DNA from: Microbacterium sp. BLY
GTDB taxonomy: Bacteria; Actinomycetota; Actinomycetes; Actinomycetales; Microbacteriaceae
Assembly (NCBI RefSeq): GCF_017939615.1
Contig: NZ_JAGKSR010000001.1
Span: forward strand, 496,001-560,000
DNA: 64,000 bases
Direction of reading: 5' to 3'
Shown here piece by piece: positions 52,440-60,900 of the stretch. A model generated the notes under the pieces. The model searched no databases. It worked only from the letters and a program-made list of their open reading frames with translations, and was not told where the DNA came from. The stretch's first letter is position 1. Each line of letters opens with the position of its first letter. The translations under genes were made by a program, and so were the position numbers.

Positions 52440-53437
52440 GACAATTCGGATTGCTCTTGAGGGACGAGGTCGGCCGCCCCTTGATCGAGCAGCCGACGGG
52501 CAACAGCGAGCCCGAGCTCACGCGCTGCGTGCATCGGGTCTGCACCATCGGCAGCATCCGCACCATTGCCACTGCCGTTCCGATGAATATACTCCCCGTT
52601 CAGGGCTTCCGTGACGTCCAAGCCGATTCGCCGACCGCCGTCCGGGGCGTAGACGACCGTCCTGACGCGGATCTCGGACCCCTGGACCACCGCGTGGGCC
52701 GCCATGGGGGCTTGACAACCGGCGTCCAGTCCCTCCAGGATTGCCCGCTCGACGGTGATCGCGAGTCGTGTCTCCGGGTGATCCAGCGCCGACAGCGCGG
52801 TGCGCAGTTCCGCCGGCGCATCCGCACGGGTCTCCACCGCGAGCGATCCCTGTCCTGGCGCGGTCGGCCACTCGGCCAGGCCCAGTTCCTCCCGGTGCAG
52901 CGGCGAATCGGTCCCCAACCGCGAGAGCCCGGCGGCCGCGAGGATGACGGCATCCAGCTCTCCGGACGTCACCCGCGCGAGGCGGGAGTCGACGTTGCCG
53001 CGGATGTCCACCACTCGGGCGCGCGGAGCACGTCGGTGCACCTGCGCGATGCGCCGCGGGGAGCCGGTACCCACCGCGCTCCCTGCGGGCAGCTCGTGCA
53101 GCGGGACACCGTGACGGGTGAGCACCACATCGCGGGCATCCTCCCGTCGGGGCGTCGCCGCGATCACGAGCGACTCCGGCACGGCCGTCGGAAGATCCTT
53201 GAGGGAGTGCACGAGGAAGTCGCACTCGCCCGCCAGCAGGGCCTCGCGGAGACGGGTGGCGAAGATGCCCAGGCCGCCGATCTCGGACAGCGAGGCGCGG
53301 TTGGTGTCGCCCTCGCTGGTGATCGGGACGAGCTCGACGCGGCGGCCCGTGACCTTCTCGAGAGCGGCGGCGACATGACCGGACTGCGCCTGCGCGAGCG
53401 CGCTGCGGCGGGTACCGAGACGGAGGGGGGTGCTCAT
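52436..53437 (-). CDS. hemC: Hydroxymethylbilane synthase (porphobilinogen deaminase)
   Basis: A 333-residue deaminase. LRLGTRRSALAQAQSG at the N-terminus, DFLVHSLKDLPT, GTGSPRR and the cofactor-attachment cysteine in LDAGCQAPMAAH are all present. A short Gly/Asn/Ala-rich insertion (NGSGNGADAADGAD) near residue 290 is unusual and sits in the third domain. It starts 5 bp after hemQ in the operon and overlaps hemD by 4 nt. Confidence 0.97.
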   Translation of the reverse strand: MSTPLRLGTRRSALAQAQSGHVAAALEKVTGRRVELVPITSEGDTNRASLSEIGGLGIFATRLREALLAGECDFLVHSLKDLPTAVPESLVIAATPRREDARDVVLTRHGVPLHELPAGSAVGTGSPRRIAQVHRRAPRARVVDIRGNVDSRLARVTSGELDAVILAAAGLSRLGTDSPLHREELGLAEWPTAPGQGSLAVETRADAPAELRTALSALDHPETRLAITVERAILEGLDAGCQAPMAAHAVVQGSEIRVRTVVYAPDGGRRIGLDVTEALNGEYIHRNGSGNGADAADGADPMHAARELGLAVARRLLDQGAADLVPQEQSELS

Positions 53438-53442
53438 GGCGA

Positions 53443-54120
53443 TTACTGCAGCACGTCCGCGATCTCGTCGAAGCGCAGGCGGCGCCCCGTGTAGAAGGGC
53501 ACCTCCTCCTTCACGAACATGCGGGCGTCGGTGTAGCGGAGGTCGCGCATCATGTCGACCAGATCGGTCAGCTCATCGGCCTCCAGCGGCAGCAGCCACT
53601 CGTAGTCGCCGAGGGCGAACGAGGCGACCGTGTTGGCGACGACGCCGGTGAACGCGGCGCCCTTGCGACCGTGGTCGGCGAGCATCGCGCGACGCTCGCC
53701 CTCCGGCGCCAGGTACCACTCCGGCGTGCGGACGAACGGGTACAGGCAGAGCCAGTCCTTCGGCTCGATGCCCCGGAGGAAGCCGGGGACGTGCGCGCGG
53801 TTGAACTCCGCGTCCCGGTGCACGCCCATGACGTTCCACACCGGCAGGAGCGAGCGCAGCATCTCGGTGCGACGCAGGCGGCGGAGCGCCTTCTGCAGCT
53901 CCTCAGCAGTGTCGCCGTGCAGCCACACCATGAGGTCGGCATCCGCCTTGAGCCCGGAGACGTCGTAGAAGCCGCGGACCGCGACGCCGGAGTCCTCGAT
54001 GTGGGAGACGATCGACTCGAGCTCGGTCGCGTCGTTCTCGGTGACAGGGGCGTCGGGATTGCGTCGCCAGACGGCCCAGAGGGTGTAACCGGACGGGTTC
54101 TCTTCGCGCAGCTCGGACAT
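53443..54120 (-). CDS. hemQ: Coproheme decarboxylase (HemQ/ChdC)
   Basis: A 225-residue chlorite-dismutase-fold enzyme that makes haem b from coprohaem III. YPFVRTPEWYL holds the catalytic tyrosine, and ADHGRKGAAF the proximal histidine; the distal-side residues of true chlorite dismutases are absent in this context. CAGACT (54127-54132, minus strand) lies 6 nt before ATG 54120 with no ribosome site, a good leaderless promoter, so the hemQ-C-D-B-L part may have its own transcript. Confidence 0.95.
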   Translation of the reverse strand: MSELREENPSGYTLWAVWRRNPDAPVTENDATELESIVSHIEDSGVAVRGFYDVSGLKADADLMVWLHGDTAEELQKALRRLRRTEMLRSLLPVWNVMGVHRDAEFNRAHVPGFLRGIEPKDWLCLYPFVRTPEWYLAPEGERRAMLADHGRKGAAFTGVVANTVASFALGDYEWLLPLEADELTDLVDMMRDLRYTDARMFVKEEVPFYTGRRLRFDEIADVLQ

Positions 54121-54195
54121 GATCCCAGTCTGCCCCCTTTGCGGAGGAGCCGCTAATCAGGGGAATACCGCCACACCCGGGGGCGAGGGGGCGGG

Positions 54196-54468
54196 TCAGC
54201 GAGCGATCGCGCGGGCGATCGCCCACACGGCGCCGCCGACCGCGGCCGCGATCCCCACCGTCGCCGCGATCGCGGCGGCGGGGTTGCGGTCCGCGAACGC
54301 CCGCGCCTTGACGGCGGCGCGCGCCGACGCCTTCTCGACGCGTCGGGGGATGTTGCCCTTGACCTCGATGGCGGCGAGCGCCGCCTTCAACTCCGCCCGC
54401 GCCGAGGCGACGGGATCAACGATGCCCGCGGGGACCGCGGTGCGCGGCAGGGACTCAGGGGTGCTCAT
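54196..54468 (-). CDS. Small membrane-anchored protein (DUF3618-like)
   Basis: A 90-residue protein with a helical, charged N-terminal half (ASARAELKAALAAIEVKGNIPRR) and one C-terminal membrane segment (AAAIAATVGIAAAVGGAVWAIA). The arrangement resembles DUF3618 proteins that accompany holin-like and YtxH-like genes in actinobacteria. It overlaps the previous gene by 14 nt, so it is the last of a three-gene envelope module. Confidence 0.75.
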   Translation of the reverse strand: MSTPESLPRTAVPAGIVDPVASARAELKAALAAIEVKGNIPRRVEKASARAAVKARAFADRNPAAAIAATVGIAAAVGGAVWAIARAIAR

Positions 54469-54862
54469 CGCCGGCCTCCTTCACGATACGGATGTCCTCG
54501 GCCACGGCCTGCGCCGGGTTCTGGCGGCGGAGCACCTTGCGGAACTTCAGGATGCCGAGCAGTGCGAACAGCAGCACGGCGACGATGAGGATGCCCAGCA
54601 CCGCCAGCGCGGACAGCCACACCGGCCACCACGACGACAGGCCCGCGATCGCGAACACGAGGATCACGGGCACCGCCCAGAACAGGAAGAACAGCGCGAC
54701 GAGGAACCAGACCGAACCGATCCCCGCGTCCTTCGCCGTGCGCGACACCCAGGCCTTGGCCGCGTCGATCTCGGCCTTGACCAGGTTGGTGACGAGCTCG
54801 GGCAGGTCGCCGAGCAGCGTCAGCAGGCTGTCGTCGGCGCGATCCCGGTATCCGCGGGGCAT
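54455..54862 (-). CDS. Phage-holin-family/actinobacterial holin-X-like membrane protein
   Basis: A 135-residue protein: an amphipathic N-terminus (DDSLLTLLGDLPELVTNLVKAEIDAAK), then two strong membrane helices (GIGSVWFLVALFFLFWAVPVIL and LSALAVLGILIVAVLLFALLG) and a basic/acidic tail. This matches the chromosomal holin-X/YqjE-type family linked to envelope stress, not prophage lysis; no other phage gene is present. It starts 1 nt after the YtxH-like gene. Confidence 0.8.
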   Translation of the reverse strand: MPRGYRDRADDSLLTLLGDLPELVTNLVKAEIDAAKAWVSRTAKDAGIGSVWFLVALFFLFWAVPVILVFAIAGLSSWWPVWLSALAVLGILIVAVLLFALLGILKFRKVLRRQNPAQAVAEDIRIVKEAGDEHP

Positions 54863-54863
54863 G

Positions 54864-55274
54864 TCAGTCGTCGGACTTCCGCGGAGCGGGCTTCTTCGCG
54901 GCGGGCTTGGCCGCCGGCTTCTGGGCCTCGGCCGCGCGCTCCTTGACCTCGTCGACCGCGTCCTCCGCCGCCTCCGAGATCTCCTCCGCCGCGTCCTTGC
55001 CCGAGGCGATGACCGCGTCGAGCTTCTGGCCGGGGGAGCCGTCACCCGTGACCGACTTGACGATCTTCACGGCACCGGTCCAGACGGCACCCGGAACCGC
55101 GGCGGCCTTGTCGCCCACGAAGCCCTTGACCTTGTCGACGCGCTCCTGCACCGGGTCCGTGTTCCAGACCTTCAGCCACTGCGTCTTGATCTGCTCGTAG
55201 CGCTCGCGTCCTGCGCGGGTGCCGAGCACATAGCCGACGCCGAGTCCGACGACGAGTCCGATCTTCCCCTTCAT
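54864..55274 (-). CDS. YtxH-like envelope/stress protein
   Basis: A 136-residue protein with one N-terminal hydrophobic segment (KIGLVVGLGVGYVLGTRAG), a helical stalk and an Ala/Lys/Pro-rich tail (AKPAAKKPAPRKSDD) that could bind DNA, wall polymers or acidic lipids. TRAGRERYEQI is a common actinobacterial signature following the anchor. ATG 55274 follows GAGGAG. A -10-like TACGCT (55355-55360, minus strand) gives a leader of about 74 nt, and an inverted repeat ATGCCGA-TT-TCGGCAT lies near the -35. Confidence 0.8.
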   Translation of the reverse strand: MKGKIGLVVGLGVGYVLGTRAGRERYEQIKTQWLKVWNTDPVQERVDKVKGFVGDKAAAVPGAVWTGAVKIVKSVTGDGSPGQKLDAVIASGKDAAEEISEAAEDAVDEVKERAAEAQKPAAKPAAKKPAPRKSDD

Positions 55275-55367
55275 GGGGTCTCCTCACGTTGTTCCGGCTG
55301 TGGTCCGTCCCGGGGGACGCCGATCATCCGCGTCTCCGCCGCGATCAGGTACCCAGCGTAACGCCGT

Positions 55368-55383
55368 ATGCCGATTTCGGCAT
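55368..55383. promoter_or_regulatory. Inverted repeat upstream of the envelope-gene module
   Basis: ATGCCGA-TT-TCGGCAT, 7-bp arms, ends 8 bp upstream of the -10-like TACGCT of the YtxH-like gene. It could be an operator or the terminator stem of hemY. Confidence 0.4.
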
Positions 55384-55438
55384 CAATCGATCAGAGGGTT
55401 GACACGGAGCCGCGGAGCGCACTCGCCCGGTCGTGCAC

Positions 55439-56950
55439 TCAGTCCCAGAGGAGGGCGCGGCGGAGGCGATCCGCCTCCCCGGTCGCATCCGGCACGACCT
55501 GGGCGAGCCCGGTGCCGGCGAGCCACGCGCCCACCGCAGCCAGACCCGGAACCGCCTGCACGGCCTCCCGCGCCGCCGTCCGACGCTCCCCGGATCCGAT
55601 GATGGACGCCGGCTGCGCCTGCACGAACCGCCCCCGATGTCCGGCGAGGACCTGGTCCGCCGTGAGGGGCACGCCGAGAAGGGTCGACGCCTCCCGGCGG
55701 GCGAGGTCGATCGCCGCCTCGTCGTCCATCGACGCGGTGACCGCCGGCTCCCCCTGCGCGCCGAACGAGACGCGGACGACCTCACGATCGCCGGCGGCCT
55801 CGCGCACCCAGGCCCACTTGGCTGTCGAGTGCGTCAGCGCCTTCGCCGTGTGACTGTGCGGCACGGTCAGCACCCCCGTCCCCCGGGGCGGCGTGCGCAG
55901 CGCCGGGGCGTCGAGGAGGAGCGTCACGATCTCGATCTCGGGCGAGGGGGCGGGCTCCGCCGCCGCGAGGGCGGGCACTGCCTCCGCGAGCAGCTCGCGT
56001 GCGACCTGCTCGGACGTCGCGACGATCACTGCGTCGGCGGCGATCTCCGTCTCCGACGACTCCTCCTCGTCGGTGTCGCCCGCCGGCTCCTCGACGACGA
56101 CACGCCAGCCGGTCCCGTCGGTGGCGAGGCGGCGCACCGCGACGGCCGTGCGCACAGTCGCGCCGAGTTCCTCCAGGTCAGCCGCGAGGGCATCGACGAG
56201 CGCGCTCATCCCGCCGACGAGGCCTTCGACCGCGGCACCCGGCGTCTTCGCCCCGGCCGCGGCGTTCTCACCGCGGAGAGCCAGCACCGCGCCGGACAAC
56301 GACCCGACCCGGGTGAGGGCGGCGTTCAGACCGGGGGCGGCGACGTCGATGTCGATGTCGTCCGGAGAGGCCGAGTACACACCTGTCGTGACCGGGGCGA
56401 CGAGACGGTCGCGCACCTTCTCGCCCATCCGCGAGGCGACGAGACGCCCCAGGCTGAGCTGGTGCCCGATCGTGAGCGGCGGGCGGACGCGGTCGAGGTA
56501 CGCCCGCCAGGCGCCGGACCAGCCGATGATGCGGCGGACGTCGTCCTGGAACGGGTTGCCCGGGATGCCGAGGATGCCGCCGACCGGGAGCGGCGCCGCC
56601 CCACCGCCCGGGAGCCCGGCGAGCCAGGCACCACCGGCCTGCGGTGTGACGACGCGATCCGTGAGTCCGAGGTCGTCCACGAGAGCCCGGACGTACCCGC
56701 CCTTCGTCGCATAGCTCTCCGCTCCGGCATCGAGGACGACACCGTCCAGGTCGACCCGCCGGATCACACCGCCCAGGTCGTCCGCCGCCTCGAGCAGCGT
56801 CACCCGCATGCCGACCTTCGCGCATTCACGGGCGGCCACGAGTCCGCCGACGCCGCCGCCCACCACGACGACGTGCGTCCGTGCGGCACGGGCGGCCAGG
56901 TCGGCCGGTTCTACGGAGGATGATGCGGGGCCGGGGCGCTCGGAGCTCAT
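55439..56950 (-). CDS. hemY: Coproporphyrinogen III oxidase, HemY/CgoX type
   Basis: A 503-residue flavoprotein oxidase. HVVVVGGGVGGLVAARECAK is the FAD dinucleotide-binding motif, followed by VTLLEAADDLGGVIR and DAGAESY; the C-terminal GAWLAGTGLAQVVPDATGEA segment closes the FAD site. In coproporphyrin-dependent bacteria this enzyme oxidises coproporphyrinogen III to coproporphyrin III. A glutamate/aspartate-rich loop (AGDTDEEESSETE) is inserted near residue 275. AAGGAT lies 6 nt before ATG 56950, so leaderless expression is possible. It follows hemE by 93 bp. Confidence 0.93.
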   Translation of the reverse strand: MSSERPGPASSSVEPADLAARAARTHVVVVGGGVGGLVAARECAKVGMRVTLLEAADDLGGVIRRVDLDGVVLDAGAESYATKGGYVRALVDDLGLTDRVVTPQAGGAWLAGLPGGGAAPLPVGGILGIPGNPFQDDVRRIIGWSGAWRAYLDRVRPPLTIGHQLSLGRLVASRMGEKVRDRLVAPVTTGVYSASPDDIDIDVAAPGLNAALTRVGSLSGAVLALRGENAAAGAKTPGAAVEGLVGGMSALVDALAADLEELGATVRTAVAVRRLATDGTGWRVVVEEPAGDTDEEESSETEIAADAVIVATSEQVARELLAEAVPALAAAEPAPSPEIEIVTLLLDAPALRTPPRGTGVLTVPHSHTAKALTHSTAKWAWVREAAGDREVVRVSFGAQGEPAVTASMDDEAAIDLARREASTLLGVPLTADQVLAGHRGRFVQAQPASIIGSGERRTAAREAVQAVPGLAAVGAWLAGTGLAQVVPDATGEADRLRRALLWD

Positions 56951-57043
56951 GCCCCCATCCTTTCACCGCCACCTGTGCGTCGAATCGCCCGATTGGCCGG
57001 GAAATCACCGCGGATGGGGCCGGGTGCGGGATTCGAACCGAGA

Positions 57044-58066
57044 TCAGCCCGCGTGCACCAGCTCGACGATGCGGGTGAGCTGGTCGGGGTCGGTCTCCGG
57101 GGGTACGCCGTGGCCGAGGTTGAGGATGTGGCCGCGAGCCGCGCGACCGCGGCCGAGCACGTCGCGGACATGCGCCTCGAGCACCGGCCACGGCGCTCCG
57201 AGGAACGCCGGGTCGATGTTGCCCTGCACCGACACGTCCGGGCCGAGGATCGCGGCCGCCTCATCGAGCGGCAGCCGCCAGTCCACGCCCACGCCGTCCG
57301 CGATGCCGCCGAGGCGCATGTCGCCGAGGAAGGGCCCGGTGCCGACGCCGAAGTGGATGGTCGGAACGCCGATGCCGTCCAACGCGGTCCGCGAATGCGG
57401 CGCGACGAACGTGCGGTAGTCAGCCGGGCTCAGCGACCCCGCCCAGCTGTCGAACAGCTGCACGACCGCGGCGCCGGCGTCGCGCTGCGTCTCCAGGAAG
57501 CGCCGGGAGATCTGCGCCAGCCAGCCCGCGAGACGGTGCCAGGCCTCGGGCTCCGCGTGCATCATGCCGCGGGCGCGCAGGTGCTCCTTCGACGGACCGC
57601 CCTCGACGAGGTACGCGGCGAGGGTGAACGGCGCCCCCGCGAAGCCGATGACCGGGGTGTCGCCCAGCTCGGCGGCCACGATGCGGACGGCCTCCGCGAT
57701 CGCGGTGCCGTCGAGGCTGTCCGGATCGATCGCCGTGATGCGGTCGACGTCGGCCAGCGTGCGCACGGGGTCCGCGAACACGGGGCCGCGCCCGGGCTCG
57801 ATCTCCACCTCCACACCCGCCAGGCGCAGCGGGATGACGATGTCGCTGAAGAACACCGCCGCGTCGACACCGTGGCGGCGCACGGGCTGCAGGGTGATCT
57901 CGGCGGCGAGGTCGGGGGTCAGGCAGGCGTCGAGCATGCGCGTGCCCACCCGCAGCTCCCGGTACTCGGGGAGGGACCGACCCGCCTGGCGCATGAACCA
58001 GACCGGAGCGGTGGCGGGGCGATCGCCGGTGAGGGCGCGCAGCAGCGGGGCGTCGGAGAGTGCCAT
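57044..58066 (-). CDS. hemE: Uroporphyrinogen decarboxylase
   Basis: A 340-residue decarboxylase that converts uroporphyrinogen III to coproporphyrinogen [22 protein letters not shown] holds the substrate-binding Arg residues, FFSDIVIPL the Asp, [16 protein letters not shown] the loop, [10 protein letters not shown] the active-site Tyr/Ser region and [13 protein letters not shown] the C-terminal signature. ATG 58066 follows GGATGGAG. It is divergent from hemA with a 72-bp gap, and 93 bp upstream of hemY. Confidence 0.97.
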   Translation of the reverse strand: MALSDAPLLRALTGDRPATAPVWFMRQAGRSLPEYRELRVGTRMLDACLTPDLAAEITLQPVRRHGVDAAVFFSDIVIPLRLAGVEVEIEPGRGPVFADPVRTLADVDRITAIDPDSLDGTAIAEAVRIVAAELGDTPVIGFAGAPFTLAAYLVEGGPSKEHLRARGMMHAEPEAWHRLAGWLAQISRRFLETQRDAGAAVVQLFDSWAGSLSPADYRTFVAPHSRTALDGIGVPTIHFGVGTGPFLGDMRLGGIADGVGVDWRLPLDEAAAILGPDVSVQGNIDPAFLGAPWPVLEAHVRDVLGRGRAARGHILNLGHGVPPETDPDQLTRIVELVHAG

Positions 58067-58126
58067 AACTCCATCCTCCCATCCGGCGCCCGCTGACCGG
58101 CCGAGTCCGGGCTCCGGACGCTCGGG

Positions 58127-58138
58127 TACAATCGAAGA
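58127..58138 (+). promoter_or_regulatory. Leaderless promoter of hemA
   Basis: TACAAT (58127-58132) is 6 nt before the GTG start at 58139, so the transcript would begin at the start codon. No -35 is obvious. Confidence 0.6.
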
Positions 58139-59443
58139 GTGCTGCTGTGTGTGACGGCGAGTCACAAGACCGCCTCCTTCGAACTGCTCGAACGCCTGAG
58201 CCGCACCCCCGACGACGTCGCTCCCACCATCGTGGGCATGGCGCCGTGCGTGCAGGGTGCCGTGGTCCTCGCGACGTGCAACCGCTTCGAGGCGTACGTG
58301 GAAATGGACGAGCCCGTGACCGCGGCCGGCGCCATCGGCGTCGAAGCCGTGATCGAGGCCGTCGAGTCCGCGACCGGCATCCCCGCCGCCGACCTGGACG
58401 GTGCGTACGCCGTGCACTCCGGGCGCCGCGTCGCCGAGCACCTCTTCTCCGTCGCCTCCGGCCTCGAGTCGGTCGTCTCCGGTGAGGGTGAGATCGCCGG
58501 GCAGGTGCGCCGTGCGCTGAAGTCCGCCCGCAAGGACGGCACCACCTCGCCCGAGCTCGAGCGCCTGTTCCAGCGCGCGAGCCAGGCACAGCGCAAGGTC
58601 AAGAACGTGACCGCCCTGGGCCGCGCCGGCCGCTCGCTCGTGCGTCTCGCGCTCGAACTGGCTGACAGCCGGATCGCCGACTGGTCGGCCGAACGCGTGC
58701 TCCTGGTGGGCACGGGCGCCTACGCCGCCGTCACCCTCGCTACCCTCCGCGAGCGCGGCGCCGTCGACATCTCCGTCTACTCCCCCTCGGGCCGCGCCGA
58801 GATCTTCGCCGCCAAGCACGACATCCGGCCCGTTCCGGCCGACGAGTACGCGCGCACCGCCGCGCAGTCCACCCTGCTGATCACCTGCACGTCCGCGACG
58901 GAACCGGTGCTCGGCCCGGAGCACCTGCAGCTCCCGGTCGGCCTCGCCGCCGCGGGCTGCCCGGTGGGCGCGAGCGCCCGCCCGAACCAGCTCGTCGTCG
59001 ACCTCGGGATGCCGCGCAACGTCGACCCGGCCGTCTCCTCCCTCGAAGGCGTCGCGCTGCTCGACCTGGAGACCATCCGTCTGCACGCGCCGCTGGAGGA
59101 GCTGCAGGCGACGGACGCCGCCCGCAGCGTCGTCCGCGAGGCCGCGGAGACCTTCCACGTCGTCGGCGCCCGTCAGAGCGTGACCCCCTCGGTGGTCGCG
59201 TTCCGCTCGCACATCTTCGAGCTGCTCGAGCGGGAGATCGCCCGGGCGCGCGCCCGCGGCGATGAGGACGGCAAGGTCGAGCAGGCCCTCCGGCACCTCT
59301 CGGGTGTGCTGCTGCACACGCCGACCGTGCGGGCGCACGAGCTCGCCGCCGCCGGCCGTGCGGACGAGTTCGCGGCCGCTCTCGCGACCCTGTACGGGAT
59401 CACCCCGGCCGCGGACACCGCCGAGGACGCCGCCACCGCCTGA
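58139..59443 (+). CDS. hemA: Glutamyl-tRNA reductase
   Basis: A 434-residue enzyme making glutamate-1-semialdehyde from Glu-tRNA, the first committed step. The catalytic Cys is in [12 protein letters not shown], preceded by [26 protein letters not shown] and the NADP motif [15 protein letters not shown] follow, then [12 protein letters not shown]. The GAGEMG-type NADP loop is GTGAYA here. GTG 58139 has no ribosome site and TACAAT is 6 nt upstream, so it is probably leaderless. Divergent from hemE; the rest of the pathway lies on the other strand. Confidence 0.96.
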   Translation: MLLCVTASHKTASFELLERLSRTPDDVAPTIVGMAPCVQGAVVLATCNRFEAYVEMDEPVTAAGAIGVEAVIEAVESATGIPAADLDGAYAVHSGRRVAEHLFSVASGLESVVSGEGEIAGQVRRALKSARKDGTTSPELERLFQRASQAQRKVKNVTALGRAGRSLVRLALELADSRIADWSAERVLLVGTGAYAAVTLATLRERGAVDISVYSPSGRAEIFAAKHDIRPVPADEYARTAAQSTLLITCTSATEPVLGPEHLQLPVGLAAAGCPVGASARPNQLVVDLGMPRNVDPAVSSLEGVALLDLETIRLHAPLEELQATDAARSVVREAAETFHVVGARQSVTPSVVAFRSHIFELLEREIARARARGDEDGKVEQALRHLSGVLLHTPTVRAHELAAAGRADEFAAALATLYGITPAADTAEDAATA

Positions 59444-59505
59444 CCCGCGTCGGCATTGCGGCGGAAGCCGTCTGGCGAGAACCGTGCGGATGCGAGACTT
59501 GTCCC

Positions 59506-60138
59506 ATGGCCCTTCACATCACCGGAGACACCGCCGCCGACGCCCTGCTGACCGAGAACCCGCTGGCGCTGCTGGTCGGGATGCTGCTCGACCAGCAGAT
59601 CCCCATGGAGACCGCGTTCACCGGTCCGCTCAAGATCGCCGAGCGGACGGGCGCCGCCGACGCCGCCGCGATCGCCGGCATGGCCCCCGAGGAGTTCCTG
59701 GAGGCCTTCCGGCAGACGCCGGCGGTGCACCGGTTCCCCGGGTCGATGGCGACGCGCGTGCAGACGCTGTGCCAGGCGATCGTCGATGAGTGGGACGGCG
59801 ACGCCGCCGCCCTGTGGACGCGGCCGTCGACAGGCTCAGACCCTTCGACAGGCTCAGGGACCCATTCGACAGGATCGGGGACCCCGCCGACCGGGGCCGA
59901 GGTACTGCAGCGACTCAAGGCTCTCCCCGGTTTCGGCGAGCAGAAGGCGAAGATCTTCCTCGCCCTCCTTGGCAAGCAGTACGGCTTCACCGGAGAGGGC
60001 TGGCGCGAGGCGTCGGCCCCCTACGGCGAGGAGGGATCGTTCCGCAGCGTCGCCGACATCGTCTCGCCCGAATCCCTCACGAAGGTGCGCGAGTACAAGA
60101 AGGCGATGAAGGCCGCCGCGAAGGCCGCGAAGGAATAG
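59506..60138 (+). CDS. HhH-GPD base-excision repair-type protein with in-frame repeat insertion
   Basis: A 210-residue protein of the endonuclease III-like HhH-GPD family. [17 protein letters not shown] opens the helical domain, and [24 protein letters not shown] is the helix-hairpin-helix; a catalytic Lys is not obvious, so glycosylase activity is uncertain. Between these, residues about 105-126 are encoded by three copies of the dispersed repeat and read [16 protein letters not shown], a flexible insertion. GAGACT lies 6 nt before ATG 59506 (leaderless). The C-terminus is Lys/Ala-rich. Confidence 0.82.
   Translation: MALHITGDTAADALLTENPLALLVGMLLDQQIPMETAFTGPLKIAERTGAADAAAIAGMAPEEFLEAFRQTPAVHRFPGSMATRVQTLCQAIVDEWDGDAAALWTRPSTGSDPSTGSGTHSTGSGTPPTGAEVLQRLKALPGFGEQKAKIFLALLGKQYGFTGEGWREASAPYGEEGSFRSVADIVSPESLTKVREYKKAMKAAAKAAKE
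59826..59883 (+). repeat. Three dispersed-repeat units inside the HhH-GPD gene
   Basis: GTCGACAGGCTCAGACC (59826), CTTCGACAGGCTCAGGGACC (59843) and ATTCGACAGGATCGGGGACC (59864) follow head to tail with period about 20-21 bp, keeping the frame open. The middle copy is identical to the one at 6794. Confidence 0.85.
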
Positions 60139-60145
60139 CGCCGAA

Positions 60146-60164
60146 ACCCCGGGGAGGGCGGGGT
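60146..60164. terminator. Short hairpin between convergent genes
   Basis: ACCCCG (60146-60151) pairs with CGGGGT (60159-60164) around a 7-nt loop, between the HhH-GPD gene and the convergent membrane-protein gene. Confidence 0.45.
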
Positions 60165-60176
60165 CTCAGCGGAGGG

Positions 60177-60899
60177 TCAGCGGGAGCGGAGGCGGGTCAG
60201 CGCGGCGGGGACGGCGAAGACGAGGACGATCGCGAGGACGATGCCGCGGACGATCCACATGCCGGGCTCCCAGAGCACCTCATAGCGGCCGGGAAGACCG
60301 AAGAACGCGGCGATGATCGACCCCCACGAAGCGCGACCGCTGCTCTCCGTGTCGATCGACAGCCCGCCCACGATGCTCATCACGCCGAGGCTCATCAGCA
60401 CGAGCGGCATGATCAGCGCGCCGCCCTTCGCCTCTCCCCGCGCCATCAGGCGGATCACCGTGACGATCGAGACCAGCGGGAACACGAAGAAGAACCACAC
60501 GAGCGCGCCCAGCAGCAGGCCCACGATGATGAAGATGGGCACCCAGACCAGCATCCAGGGACCATCGTCCGCGATGAAGTACTCCGGGTCGCGGATGAGC
60601 GCCACGACGAATCCCCCGAGCGTCCCGAGGGGCAGCACCGCCAGCACCCACCAGAACACGGCCTTCGGAACCCGTTTGCGGTCTCCCAGCCGCGTCATCA
60701 CGATCTGGATGATGACCGACGCCGCCAGCGCCGGGATGCCGAACATCGCGATGATCGGCCCCGCGCCGTCGTTCTCGCGGAGGTCGAGGATGGTGAGGAT
60801 CATCCACGACACGGCGAGCGCGCTGAGGACGATCGCCGCGACAGGACGGACGGGCGAGGACTCCTCCGCCCGCGTGCCGACTCCCCCCGGTGTCGTCAT
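60177..60899 (-). CDS. Polytopic membrane protein of unknown function
   Basis: A 240-residue protein with about six hydrophobic segments (VAAIVLSALAVSWMILTIL, IIAMFGIPALAASVIIQIV, AVFWWVLAVLPLGTLGGFVV, MLVWVPIFIIVGLLLGALVW, LIMPLVLMSLGVMSIVGGLS and a last one near the C-terminus). I do not recognise it. It starts 1 nt after the glyS stop, so the two are cotranscribed, but this need not imply shared function. Confidence 0.75.
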   Translation of the reverse strand: MTTPGGVGTRAEESSPVRPVAAIVLSALAVSWMILTILDLRENDGAGPIIAMFGIPALAASVIIQIVMTRLGDRKRVPKAVFWWVLAVLPLGTLGGFVVALIRDPEYFIADDGPWMLVWVPIFIIVGLLLGALVWFFFVFPLVSIVTVIRLMARGEAKGGALIMPLVLMSLGVMSIVGGLSIDTESSGRASWGSIIAAFFGLPGRYEVLWEPGMWIVRGIVLAIVLVFAVPAALTRLRSR

Positions 60900-60900
60900 G

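Noticed and set aside
54455-54862. Prophage lysis gene
   Set aside because: The holin-like gene is not next to an endolysin or any phage structural gene, and the holin-X family is chromosomal in actinobacteria.
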